Assembly: GCA_024763185.1 (NCBI GenBank)
Contig: JANTFY010000172.1
Coordinates: 1 to 5,463, forward strand
Direction of reading: 5' to 3'
DNA: 5,463 nucleotides
Source: Gammaproteobacteria bacterium
Lineage (GTDB): Bacteria; Pseudomonadota; Gammaproteobacteria; GCA-001735895
How positions within the stretch are numbered: position 1 is the first letter of the stretch; every line of letters starts with the position of its first letter. The position numbers and the translations under genes are program-made. Positions 1 to 5,463 of the stretch are shown piece by piece. The notes beneath the pieces are model-generated. The model was not told the DNA's origin. It saw nothing but the letters and a program-made list of their open reading frames with translations, and searched no databases.

Positions 1-621
1 GGACTGGCATCGGAATTGATCCAGAGCGGTTACAAGGTCGAGGGTGTTTCACCCAGCCCGTTATTGTCTGAAACGGCGCAACTACAGGGCGGTGAAGATT
101 TTCTGATTCATCACGGTCGTTTTGAAGACGTGCCATTTTCACTCGACGAGCAATACGACCTGGTCCTGTTCAGTGAAAGTTTTCAATACATCAATCTGAA
201 CGTGGTGCTGGAAAAGGCGCAAAGCCTGTTGCGCCCGGGCGGTTACATCCTGATTTGTGACTTTTTCAAAACCAATGCCGAGGGTAAATCGGTGATCGGT
301 GGCGGGCATCGTTTTGACGATTTTCTACGCGTACTCAAAGACTCGGGTCTGAAAAAACTGGAAGAAAAAGACATCACCAAGGAAACTGCGCCCAACCTGG
401 ACCTGGTCAACCAGATGGGGAGAGATCTTATTTTGCCAACCATGAAACTGATCGGTTATACCTTTAAAAACAATCGTCCGTGGATCTCGCGTTTTTTCAC
501 CTGGAAATTTCGCAAGAAACTTAACAAGATCGATTACAAGTATCTTAGTGGTGAACGCAATGCCGAATCGTTTGCCAAATACAAAATTTACAAGTTATTT
601 CTTTTACAGAAACAGGAATAA
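1..621 (+). CDS. Class I SAM-dependent methyltransferase, 5'-truncated by window edge
   Basis: The reading frame is open from base 1 and gives 206 residues, so the true start lies to the left; the TTG at 16 is only an internal codon. The fold is that of a Rossmann-type methyltransferase. The fragment begins G-L-A-S-E-L, which fits the helix just after the glycine-rich SAM motif I (motif itself missing). It continues with the acidic strand 2 region (YKVEGVSPSP, residues 11-20), the motif II-like QYDLVLFSESFQYI (51-64) and the typical LLRPGGYILICDFF (77-89). The C-terminal third (about 150-206) is basic and aromatic and probably forms a substrate cap. The substrate cannot be told. The gene stops five bases before djlA, so the two are probably cotranscribed. 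The methyltransferase class is well supported; small molecule, lipid or quinone substrates are all possible. Confidence 0.85.
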   Translation, partial: GLASELIQSGYKVEGVSPSPLLSETAQLQGGEDFLIHHGRFEDVPFSLDEQYDLVLFSESFQYINLNVVLEKAQSLLRPGGYILICDFFKTNAEGKSVIGGGHRFDDFLRVLKDSGLKKLEEKDITKETAPNLDLVNQMGRDLILPTMKLIGYTFKNNRPWISRFFTWKFRKKLNKIDYKYLSGERNAESFAKYKIYKLFLLQKQE

Positions 622-626
622 AGACT

Positions 627-1430
627 ATGGCCTGGTGGGGAAAAGCACTCGGGGGTGCATTTGGATTCATGATGGGCGGCCCGCTGGGCGCGCTGATCGG
701 TATCGCCTTCGGGCATAATTTTGACAAGGGCCTGAGTTCGGTCATGTCCGATTCCGGATTTTTTCCCGGGCAGCAGGAACGCGTGCAGGCGGCCTTTTTT
801 ACTGCCACCTTTTCGGTCATGGGCTATATTGCCAAGGCCGATGGCCGGGTTTCCCGCGAAGAGATCAAAATGGCCGAGGCCGTCATGTCACAGATGGGGT
901 TGACGGGAGAGGTACGGGAATCGGCCAAAAAATTATTCAACGAAGGCAAGTCGGACGATTTTCCGCTGGATGATGTACTTGATCAATTTAAAAAAGAAGT
1001 ACACCGGCGCAGCACCCTGATCCAGGTGTTTCTCGAAATCCAGTTACAGGCAGCCTATGCCGATGGCGTGCTCGACAAGTCCGAAGAACAGGTATTGATC
1101 CATATCTGCCGGCGCCTGGGTGTTCCGCTGGATCAGTTCCAGCGACTGGAAGACATGCTCAAGGCCGGGTTCGGTCAGGGCTCTTACCAAGCACCGGGCC
1201 AGCCCAGGCATAAAACCACGCTGCAAGAAGCCTATACCCTGTTAGGTGTTGAAAAATCTGCCAGCGATGCCGAAGTCAAAAAAGCCTACCGCAGGCTGAT
1301 GTCACAGCACCACCCCGACAAACTGGTGGCCAAGGGCCTGCCGGAACAGATGATCAAGGATGCGACCGAAAAAACCCAACAGATCAAGGATGCCTATGAA
1401 CAGATCAAGGCCTCCAGGGGCATGAAGTGA
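627..1430 (+). CDS. djlA: Membrane-anchored DnaJ-like co-chaperone DjlA
   Basis: This 267-residue protein matches the length and domain order of DjlA, a type III J-protein that anchors DnaK activity at the inner membrane. Residues 6-29 form one glycine-rich membrane segment (G-x-x-x-G spacing, as in the dimerising DjlA helix). Residues 52-180 form the TerB/DjlA-like helical domain, with two acidic repeats, AKADGRVSREEI (69-80) and AYADGVLDKSEE (143-154). A linker rich in Gly, Pro and Gln leads to the J domain (about 199-267), with YRRLMSQHHPDK holding the essential HPD at 229-231. The ATG at 627 is chosen because the anchor starts directly after it and AGGA lies about 10 bases upstream. In Enterobacteria DjlA stimulates DnaK and can induce colanic acid synthesis through the Rcs system; whether that applies here is unknown. 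It sits between a methyltransferase and a cupin gene. Confidence 0.95.
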   Translation: MAWWGKALGGAFGFMMGGPLGALIGIAFGHNFDKGLSSVMSDSGFFPGQQERVQAAFFTATFSVMGYIAKADGRVSREEIKMAEAVMSQMGLTGEVRESAKKLFNEGKSDDFPLDDVLDQFKKEVHRRSTLIQVFLEIQLQAAYADGVLDKSEEQVLIHICRRLGVPLDQFQRLEDMLKAGFGQGSYQAPGQPRHKTTLQEAYTLLGVEKSASDAEVKKAYRRLMSQHHPDKLVAKGLPEQMIKDATEKTQQIKDAYEQIKASRGMK

Positions 1431-1446
1431 TAGATGAGAAAAACAT

Positions 1447-1728
1447 ATGATTGATACCATCCTCTACGAACACCGACCCGCTCCCGGTAAACTCGATGTA
1501 CTGGGGGTGGAAGAATGGCCGATCTGGGAGAAGGAACCATCCGAGTTTCCGTGGACCTATGACCGTCAGGAAGAATGTTACATTCTGGAAGGCAAGGTGA
1601 TCGTCACCCCGGATGGTGGCGAACCCGTTGAACTGGGACGCGGTGACCTGGTGACCTTTCCCAAGGGCATGTCCTGTACCTGGAAAGTGGTGCAACATAT
1701 TTGCAAACATTACCGCTTTGTCGATTAA
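1447..1728 (+). CDS. Small cupin_3 (DUF861-like) domain protein
   Basis: A 93-residue single-domain cupin of the small cupin_3/DUF861 type. The core runs from about residue 34 to 90. Visible hallmarks are FPWTYDRQEECYILEGKV (34-51), a turn with DGGEPVELGRGDLVTFPKG (56-74) and the closing CTWKVVQHICKHYRF (77-91). The HxH metal ligands of classical cupins are absent; this fits the W-x-Y...E-x-C-Y...E-G pattern of this subgroup, whose members mostly have no known reaction. The start has a GATGAG sequence about 8 bases upstream. The gene lies 16 bases after the djlA stop and is probably the last gene of that transcript. It converges with sohB, with 30 bases between stops. A role as a small-molecule binding or enzyme accessory protein is possible but not shown. 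Confidence 0.85.
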   Translation: MIDTILYEHRPAPGKLDVLGVEEWPIWEKEPSEFPWTYDRQEECYILEGKVIVTPDGGEPVELGRGDLVTFPKGMSCTWKVVQHICKHYRFVD

Positions 1729-1758
1729 CGGTTTCCATCTGCTTTCCTTCGGCTGGCC

Positions 1759-2844
1759 TCAGGAATAGAACCGGTTGCGTGTGCCGCGGTCAAACCATTT
1801 CAGTAATACCGCATCCACGGCCGAATGTACGGCCATGCCGAGTTTTTCCGGCAGTGATTTTTTCTCGCGATATTTCACCTCGAAGACGTCAGCATCCTCG
1901 CATGCCGTGACAATATATTCGTCACTGGTCATGAGTTCATCGACAAGCGCATGATCGATAGCGCGTTGACCAAACCAGATTTCTCCGGTGGCGACTTTTT
2001 CAATGTCCAGTTGCGGGCGGTGTTGCCGGACAAAATCTTTAAACAGGGTGTGAATATCCTCGATGTCTTCGACAAATTTTTCACGCCCTTTTTCGGTGTT
2101 TTCACCAAAAATGGTGAGCGTGCGTTTGTATTCACCAGCGGTGATCATTTCAAAGTCGATATCATTCTTTTTCAACAGGCGGTGGAAGTTAGGCAACTGC
2201 GCGACCACGCCGATGGAACCAATAATGGCAAACGGTGCGGCAAGTAATTTGCTGGCAACGCAGGCCATCATGTAACCACCGCTGGCAGCCACCTTGTCGA
2301 CGCAAACGGTTAAAGGGATGTGATGATCATTAATCCGTTGTAACTGTGACGAAGCCAGTCCATAGGCGTGCACCATGCCTCCACCACTTTCCAGGCGCAC
2401 CAGCACTTCATCCTGCGTTTCTGCCAACGATAACACGGCGGTAATTTCACGACGTAAACTGGCAACAGCCGAGGCTTTCATATCACCGTGAAAATCAAGA
2501 ACAAAGAGACGTCGCTTACGATCCTGCTCCCCGGTTTGGCCAGGCTCTTGTTTGGCGGCCTGTTTGATTTTTTTAACGTTGGCTTTGTGTTGCGCCTTTT
2601 CGGCCTTGTGGCGTTGTTTGAGCTCGGTTTTTAACGCGTAGGGATCGACCACGGTCTCACACAAGGTGTCGCGCAAATGATCAATTTCATCGTTTAACTT
2701 GGTTACCTCGATATGACCTTCCCGGGTCGTCTTGCGCGTGCGCATACCGGCTGCAACCGATACAGCAATAATGACAATAATGGCAACCACAATGGTCAGC
2801 GCTTTTAGTAAAAAGAGTCCGTAGTTGAAAAAGAATTCAGCCAT
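1759..2844 (-). CDS. sohB: SohB-type inner-membrane serine peptidase, family S49
   Basis: The 361-residue product is close in length to E. coli SohB (about 349) and very similar along the C-terminal two thirds. Residues 5-33 form one N-terminal membrane helix. A charged, Lys-rich linker (about 70-112) follows, then the S49 peptidase core (about 113-315). The nucleophile is Ser188 in KVAASGGYMM (184-193). The general-base Lys is Lys240 in AGEYKRTLTIFGENTEKG (236-253). The stretch APFAIIGSIGVVAQLPNF (203-220) is also typical. SohB is a putative signal-peptide or periplasmic peptidase; in E. coli extra copies suppress loss of HtrA/DegP. The ATG at 2844 puts the helix at the N terminus as in the family, but no good Shine-Dalgarno sequence precedes it. 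It follows the ygbA-like gene after 173 bases, with a possible promoter of its own. Confidence 0.95.
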   Translation of the reverse strand: MAEFFFNYGLFLLKALTIVVAIIVIIAVSVAAGMRTRKTTREGHIEVTKLNDEIDHLRDTLCETVVDPYALKTELKQRHKAEKAQHKANVKKIKQAAKQEPGQTGEQDRKRRLFVLDFHGDMKASAVASLRREITAVLSLAETQDEVLVRLESGGGMVHAYGLASSQLQRINDHHIPLTVCVDKVAASGGYMMACVASKLLAAPFAIIGSIGVVAQLPNFHRLLKKNDIDFEMITAGEYKRTLTIFGENTEKGREKFVEDIEDIHTLFKDFVRQHRPQLDIEKVATGEIWFGQRAIDHALVDELMTSDEYIVTACEDADVFEVKYREKKSLPEKLGMAVHSAVDAVLLKWFDRGTRNRFYS

Positions 2845-3017
2845 GAGATGTTATTCATTCATAAAGTTTAAAGGTGCATGATACGCTGCCGGGTGAGGCC
2901 AGGAAACCTGTGAAGCGGAATTATTTAGCGCGTTCATTCCGCCTTGATGGGCATCAATATCATCGAAATATATTTTGATACTCCATCCCCCAGGCTGAAA
3001 CGGGCCAGGTTTAAAGC
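2845..3017 (-). other. Intergenic gap between the ygbA-like gene and sohB
   Basis: This stretch of 173 bases has no convincing gene. A frame on the minus strand stays open through it (3174 to 2851), but most of that frame overlaps the ygbA-like gene and its product has no recognisable motif. The gap contains the possible sohB promoter and a small perfect inverted repeat, TTGAT-GGGC-ATCAA, at 2944-2957. No strong terminator with a T tract on the minus strand is visible, so read-through from the upstream genes into sohB is possible. Confidence 0.5.
2878..2906 (-). promoter_or_regulatory. Possible sigma70-type promoter for sohB
   Basis: On the minus strand a TTTCCT hexamer (2906-2901) and a TATCAT hexamer (2883-2878) are separated by 17 bases. 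The -10 box matches TATAAT at 5 of 6 positions, the -35 box only at 3 of 6. Transcription would start near 2871, leaving a leader of about 27 bases before the sohB ATG. The position in a 173-base non-coding gap supports it, but the match is weak and could be chance. Confidence 0.3.
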
Positions 3018-3347
3018 TCACTTTCGTTTCTTTAGTCGCGGAGCTTTTTTGAACAGATCCATAAGATGAAATAACGACAACAGGGGGTATCTTAAGGTCA
3101 TGCGAGGGCCGGCATAACGCATGATCTGTGTGATACGTTCTCTTTGCTTGGCCGAATAACAATGTACCAAACATTTGTTGCAGGCGGGTTTTTTTTCATG
3201 GAAAGGGCAGGCATCGAGGCGGCGATGAGCATAATCCTGTAGTGCAAGACAGTCAGCGCATAACCCGGCGGATGTGTGATGATGATCATGGCAGTAAATC
3301 TTTACCATGGCATCGATGGTCTTTTTTTCTCGTTCGATTCGTCCCAT
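3018..3347 (-). CDS. ygbA: YgbA-family Cys/His-rich protein (nitrous oxide-stimulated promoter family)
   Basis: The 109-residue product fits the YgbA_NO family ('nitrous oxide-stimulated promoter') in length and pattern. It opens with a charged helix, then IYCHDHHHTS (17-26), LCADCLALQDYAHRRLDACPF (29-49), KPACNKCLVHCY (53-64) and RERITQIMRYAGPRMTLRYP (69-88), and ends in a very basic tail (KKAPRLKKRK). Seven cysteines (19, 30, 33, 47, 56, 59, 63) and the HDHHH cluster (20-24) suggest one or more metal sites. In E. coli ygbA is known as part of the NsrR-repressed nitric oxide response; its biochemical role is not settled. Its ATG lies only five bases after the stop of the membrane protein gene, so the two are probably translated from one mRNA. 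No clear NsrR-type palindrome was found upstream of the pair. Confidence 0.9.
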   Translation of the reverse strand: MGRIEREKKTIDAMVKIYCHDHHHTSAGLCADCLALQDYAHRRLDACPFHEKKPACNKCLVHCYSAKQRERITQIMRYAGPRMTLRYPLLSLFHLMDLFKKAPRLKKRK

Positions 3348-3352
3348 GCTTA

Positions 3353-3754
3353 TTATTCAACAAGCGGTTTTCTAGACCACCAGACTGCAGGGGCATACAT
3401 TATCAGGCACAGGATAAACCAGGCAATCGCCATGCTGATGTCTGAATGAAAAACACCTGATGTCAGAATAACTGATTGATAGATTGAACCCAAAAAAAGG
3501 CTGGTGAAAATTATTGGCCAGGAAAAAGTAACCGTGTGAAATCGCAGGCTCAGTGCCATCAGAGATAGGCTGGAGACCAGTCCAAACAGGGATGAAATGA
3601 GCAGCCCTAATTGAAAAGTGCCCACACAGCCAAATTTAGGATCACAGCTTTCCAGAATGAAAACCTGGTAGCCCTGAAACAAAGACATCGGGCACAGGAA
3701 TAGCAAAAACGATAACAGTGCAATTTTGATGGCATTTAGCATTCCTGTATCCAT
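3353..3754 (-). CDS. Four-helix membrane protein of unknown function
   Basis: I do not recognise the family. The 133-residue product is mostly hydrophobic, with likely membrane segments at about residues 6-33, 47-70, 77-99 and 107-125. The loop between the first two holds a Cys pair, SCDPKFGC (Cys37 and Cys43), which could form a disulfide or bind a ligand if it faces the periplasm. A conserved-looking end WWSRKP follows the last helix. Two starts are possible: the ATG at 3754, which directly abuts AAGGA (too close for a normal Shine-Dalgarno), or the Met5 ATG at 3742, which has AAGGA 12 bases upstream. The first helix starts near residue 6-8, so either works. The gene precedes the ygbA-like gene by five bases, which points to a shared role or at least shared expression. 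Composition and length support a real gene. Confidence 0.75.
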   Translation of the reverse strand: MDTGMLNAIKIALLSFLLFLCPMSLFQGYQVFILESCDPKFGCVGTFQLGLLISSLFGLVSSLSLMALSLRFHTVTFSWPIIFTSLFLGSIYQSVILTSGVFHSDISMAIAWFILCLIMYAPAVWWSRKPLVE

Positions 3755-3801
3755 TCCTTAATTCAATCTTTAAACAAGTAAAACTGGCAAAGAATAAAAC
3801 A

Positions 3802-4181
3802 TTAAATTGGTTCGGGGTAGAGATTATTGAGTACGCTTTGGATCTTGTTTTTATTAACGGGTTTGGAAATAAAATCATTCATACCGACTTTCAGGCATGC
3901 CTCATTATCTTGTTGCATGGCATTGGCTGTCATGGCAATGATGGGAAGTTCTGCGGGATCCTGACAGGTTTCTCTGAGGATTTTGTTGTCTTAAGGCCAT
4001 CCATTTCCGGCATGCGAATATCCATGAATACCACGTCGTAGGGCTTTGGCTGATTATGCACGGCGTTAATGGCTTCAATACCGTTAGCAACGAGATCCAC
4101 ACGGTGCCAAAGCTTTTCAAGAAGCTTTCGCGCCACCAGCTGGTTAGGAATGACGTCTTCTGCCGCCAGAAAGTTAAGTGC
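3802..4181 (-). pseudogene. Response-regulator receiver domain with a frameshift, remnant of a (hybrid) sensor kinase
   Basis: Two frames together spell a complete receiver domain of about 125 residues. The first part (about 4178 to 3985) reads NFLAAEDVIPNQLVARKLL, then HRVDLVANGIEAI, then YDVVFMDIRMPEMDGL. It shows the acidic pair E-D and the phosphoacceptor Asp (codon 4022-4020). The second part, in the next frame down to the TAA at 3802, reads LRETCQDPAELP, IIAMTANAMQQDN, GMNDFISKPVNK and NNLYPEPI, with the conserved Thr/Ser and Lys positions. The frames join at a run of four T on the plus strand (3981-3984); one extra base there would restore a continuous domain. No start codon with a ribosome site precedes it, and an in-frame TAA lies at 4184-4182. 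The sequence resembles the C-terminal receiver of hybrid histidine kinases. A sequencing error could explain the frameshift, but not the lack of a kinase upstream. Confidence 0.8.
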
Positions 4182-4262
4182 TTAATGTTCCTGTTGAGGC
4201 CAGTCCGGTTGATTAAATTCCATGTAAAGATTAAGGAAGCTCTGATAAATTCGTTCAAAGTT
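4182..4262 (-). pseudogene. Short in-frame remnant upstream of the receiver domain
   Basis: In the same frame as the first part of the receiver domain, this stretch reads FERIYQSFLNLYMEF then NQPDWPQQEH and stops at TAA (4184-4182), just before the receiver begins. The sense-like composition, the shared frame and the position fit the decayed end of a kinase ATPase domain plus linker; the MEF-NQPDW part resembles the end of the F-W-F-T-x-E-F strand of HATPase_c. This last step is inference from weak similarity. The remnant ends at the repeat element, which may mark where the gene was cut. Confidence 0.35.
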
Positions 4263-4443
4263 GTCATTGTGAGCGTCAGCGCGGCAATCTTGGCCGTAAA
4301 AATCAGGTGCTAATAGATTGCCAGGTCGCTGTCACTCGGTAACTGCTCCTGCGTTACTCTCGACAATTGCTCCTGCATTGTTCTACCTACGCCCATCCCT
4401 GGGCAAGTATCACCTGCATCCATTTAGGCGTCCTCGCAATGAC
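4263..4443. repeat. MITE-like inverted-repeat element carrying a nested insert
   Basis: The left end GTCATTGTGAG (4263-4273) and the right end CTCGCAATGAC (4433-4443) are inverted copies matching at 10 of 11 bases. Inside them GGCAATCT (4283-4290) and AGATTGCC (4315-4322) are perfect inverted copies. This layout, GTCATTGCGAG then GGCAATCT and its mirror image, is that of a small dispersed repeat seen in many proteobacterial genomes, usually under 100 bases. Here the element is 181 bases long because the right arm, after GTCACT at 4331-4336, is interrupted by about 94 bases. It encodes no transposase and would need one supplied elsewhere. No target-site duplication is clear. Confidence 0.75.
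4337..4430. repeat. Nested small repeat with tandem hairpins
   Basis: This stretch of about 94 bases splits the right arm of the surrounding inverted-repeat element; removing it rejoins GTCAC with TCCTCGCAATGACG to give a compact element of about 87 bases. It contains three short hairpins: GTAAC/GTTAC (4339-4343, 4353-4357), ACAAT/ATTGT (4363-4367, 4377-4381) and GCCCA/TGGGC (4391-4395, 4400-4404). The first two have the same nine-base loop TGCTCCTGC and start 24 bases apart. The minus strand is open for 37 codons (4423 to 4310), running into the outer element, but without a ribosome site this is probably not a gene. The exact borders are uncertain by one or two bases. Confidence 0.6.
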
Positions 4444-4545
4444 GAATTAATCAGAGGTTACTTGAGTGTGTGGGTACGAAAATATCGATATTGATCCCAA
4501 AATGTTTGTTGTTTTTAACGCCATTAAAGAGGCCCGGTTTTAAAT
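4444..4545. other. AT-rich gap between the repeat and the flavin oxidase gene
   Basis: About 100 bases with no supported gene. It holds a perfect 12-base palindrome, AATATCGATATT (4481-4492). On the minus strand an open stretch of about 33 codons ends in a TGA near 4462, without a start codon or ribosome site. No terminator with a clear GC stem and T tract follows the flavin oxidase gene here. Confidence 0.4.
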
Positions 4546-5463
4546 TTATTTGAACAATCTATCGCGAAAATAATCGTTGAGCATTCGCTGCTCCGGGTCA
4601 TAGTGTTCGATGCGTTCCCTGAACTCGGTGATACGTTCACTAAATGCGCGGCTGGCCTGCTGCGGGGTGATCCATTTGGTCTGATTAAACAGCGGCACTC
4701 CCCCGTGATGACTGCAAAAGTCGTTGTAGGCGCGCAGGAATTCATCCCAACCGTGGTCACCGGTCGCGACGGGGTCTAACGTCATTACCGTTCCGCTATA
4801 CGAATAGGAAAACAGGGAACTCTTGTCTTCAGTGATCCGGTAACCGACATTTAACATGTCGCAGCGCCATTGTGTCTTGCGGTAGTAATCTTTACAGAAC
4901 GCATAATATTCACGCAGGATATCGGGATAGGTCTGTTCGGGAAATGCCCAGATTGAAAACGTGTAGCGGCTGCGACCGGAGGTTTCCGGGTAGCGAATCA
5001 TTTGTGCTGCAGCGCTCGTTGCGTCACCTTTAAGCAGCCCGCATTGAAGCGCACGCGTGAGGGTATTGAAAACATCGACCAGCCAGTAGCGCAGTCCCGG
5101 CCACGGTACATATCTGGATACAAACCAGCCAAACAGGGGGGCAATATTCTTCCACACCCAGTTACGCAGTTTCCATATCCAGCGACGTGAAAACTGGTCG
5201 CCTGCTCCATACGCACGGTATTCCACCATCACCCGATCTTCATGCGGGAACAGGTACAGCATCATGGATTGTTCGCGCGCCTTGAGTTGCTCCAGTTTTG
5301 TGATGAATGCTTCGAGCGTATAACCCTCGTGATAGACCTTCATGGGTCGTAATTTCTGAATACGGAAAGTTACTTCGTAAACGATGCCAAACAATCCGTA
5401 ACTGGAACGGGCATATTGCAGGGCCTGCGGGTCGGACTCGTTAAATTCGATCAGCTCACCTGA
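4546..5463 (-). CDS. FAD-dependent oxidase, FAD_binding_4/ALO type, C-terminal part (5' end outside window)
   Basis: The frame is open from the right edge to the TAA at 4546, giving 305 residues; the start and most of the FAD-binding domain lie beyond the window. The fragment begins SGELIEFNESDP and YARSSYGLFGIVYEVTFRI (about 17-35), the usual end of the FAD_binding_4 domain of flavin oxidases. The rest is the substrate domain. Its tail, with FLRAYNDFCSHHGGVPLFNQTK (242-263) and HYDPEQRMLNDYFRDRLF (287-304), follows the layout of D-arabinono-1,4-lactone oxidase-type C-terminal domains. The HWGK-like motif seen after the GG in many of these is replaced by LFNQTKW. An aromatic, hydrophobic and basic stretch (about 93-135) could lie on the membrane. 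The substrate is unknown; a sugar lactone or a hydrophobic alcohol or lipid are both possible. No neighbour in the window explains its role. Confidence 0.8.
   Translation of the reverse strand, partial: SGELIEFNESDPQALQYARSSYGLFGIVYEVTFRIQKLRPMKVYHEGYTLEAFITKLEQLKAREQSMMLYLFPHEDRVMVEYRAYGAGDQFSRRWIWKLRNWVWKNIAPLFGWFVSRYVPWPGLRYWLVDVFNTLTRALQCGLLKGDATSAAAQMIRYPETSGRSRYTFSIWAFPEQTYPDILREYYAFCKDYYRKTQWRCDMLNVGYRITEDKSSLFSYSYSGTVMTLDPVATGDHGWDEFLRAYNDFCSHHGGVPLFNQTKWITPQQASRAFSERITEFRERIEHYDPEQRMLNDYFRDRLFK

Noticed and set aside
1729..1774. Possible bidirectional terminator between the cupin and sohB genes
   Set aside because: The GGTTTCC and GGAATAGAACC arms pair only imperfectly with a long loop and no T tract on either side.
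1701..1910. Plus-strand open frame of 69 codons over the cupin end and the sohB end
   Set aside because: It is antisense to sohB and overlaps the cupin gene; the product has no domain features.
3013..3050. Inverted repeat AAAGCTC...GAGCTTTTTT that looks like a terminator on the plus strand
   Set aside because: The loop is 21 bases, the T tract is on the plus strand where no gene precedes it, and the right arm lies inside the ygbA-like coding sequence.
2851..3174. Minus-strand open frame of 107 codons
   Set aside because: About half of it overlaps the well-supported ygbA-like gene in another frame, the product has no recognisable domain, and its start lies inside that gene.
3755..3801. TTGCCA with TTGAAT 18 bases on, as a promoter for the membrane protein gene
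   Set aside because: The -10 match is only 4 of 6, the spacing is long, and the start point would fall on or past the start codon.
3905..4267. Minus-strand open frame of 120 codons across the receiver remnant
   Set aside because: It is in the wrong frame for the receiver domain and its product (rich in Trp, Ser and His) looks like an out-of-frame translation.
4310..4423. Minus-strand 37-codon open frame in the nested repeat, with a repeated Q-E-Q-L pattern
   Set aside because: It is built wholly from repeat DNA and runs from the insert into the outer element; there is no ribosome site and the peptide repetition follows from the hairpin duplication.
4546..5394. TTG at 5394 as the start of the flavin oxidase
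   Set aside because: The conserved frame continues upstream to the window edge with family-typical residues, so this codon is an internal Leu.

Overview
The window looks like chromosomal DNA of a gammaproteobacterium of moderate GC. The evidence is a DjlA-type membrane co-chaperone, a SohB-type S49 peptidase and a YgbA-family protein, which are mainly gammaproteobacterial families. No phylogenetic test was possible, so the genus is left open.

Left part, plus strand (1-1728): the 3' end of a class I SAM-dependent methyltransferase, then djlA five bases later, then a small cupin_3 (DUF861-like) protein 16 bases after djlA. The tight spacing suggests one transcript. It converges on sohB with only 30 bases between the two stop codons and no clear terminator hairpin.

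Middle part, minus strand (3754 to 1759): a four-helix membrane protein of unknown function, then a ygbA-like gene whose ATG lies five bases after the membrane protein's stop, then a 173-base gap with a possible promoter, then sohB. YgbA is a Cys/His-rich protein linked to nitrosative stress in enterobacteria, so the membrane protein may share that setting (inference).

Right part, minus strand (5463 to 3802): the C-terminal part of a flavin-dependent oxidase of the FAD_binding_4/ALO type enters from the right edge and ends at 4546. Between it and the membrane protein gene lies a decayed segment. It holds a complete but frameshifted response-regulator receiver domain (3802-4181), preceded in frame by a stop codon and a short remnant, and abutted by a MITE-like inverted-repeat element (4263-4443). 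That element seems to carry a second repeat of about 94 bases inside it. The inner repeat contains two hairpins with identical loops and different, self-complementary stems.

There are no tRNA or rRNA genes, CRISPR arrays, transposase genes or obvious defence system. The most unusual content is the nested small repeat and the sensor-kinase remnant beside it; the uncharacterised membrane protein paired with YgbA is the best candidate for new biology.
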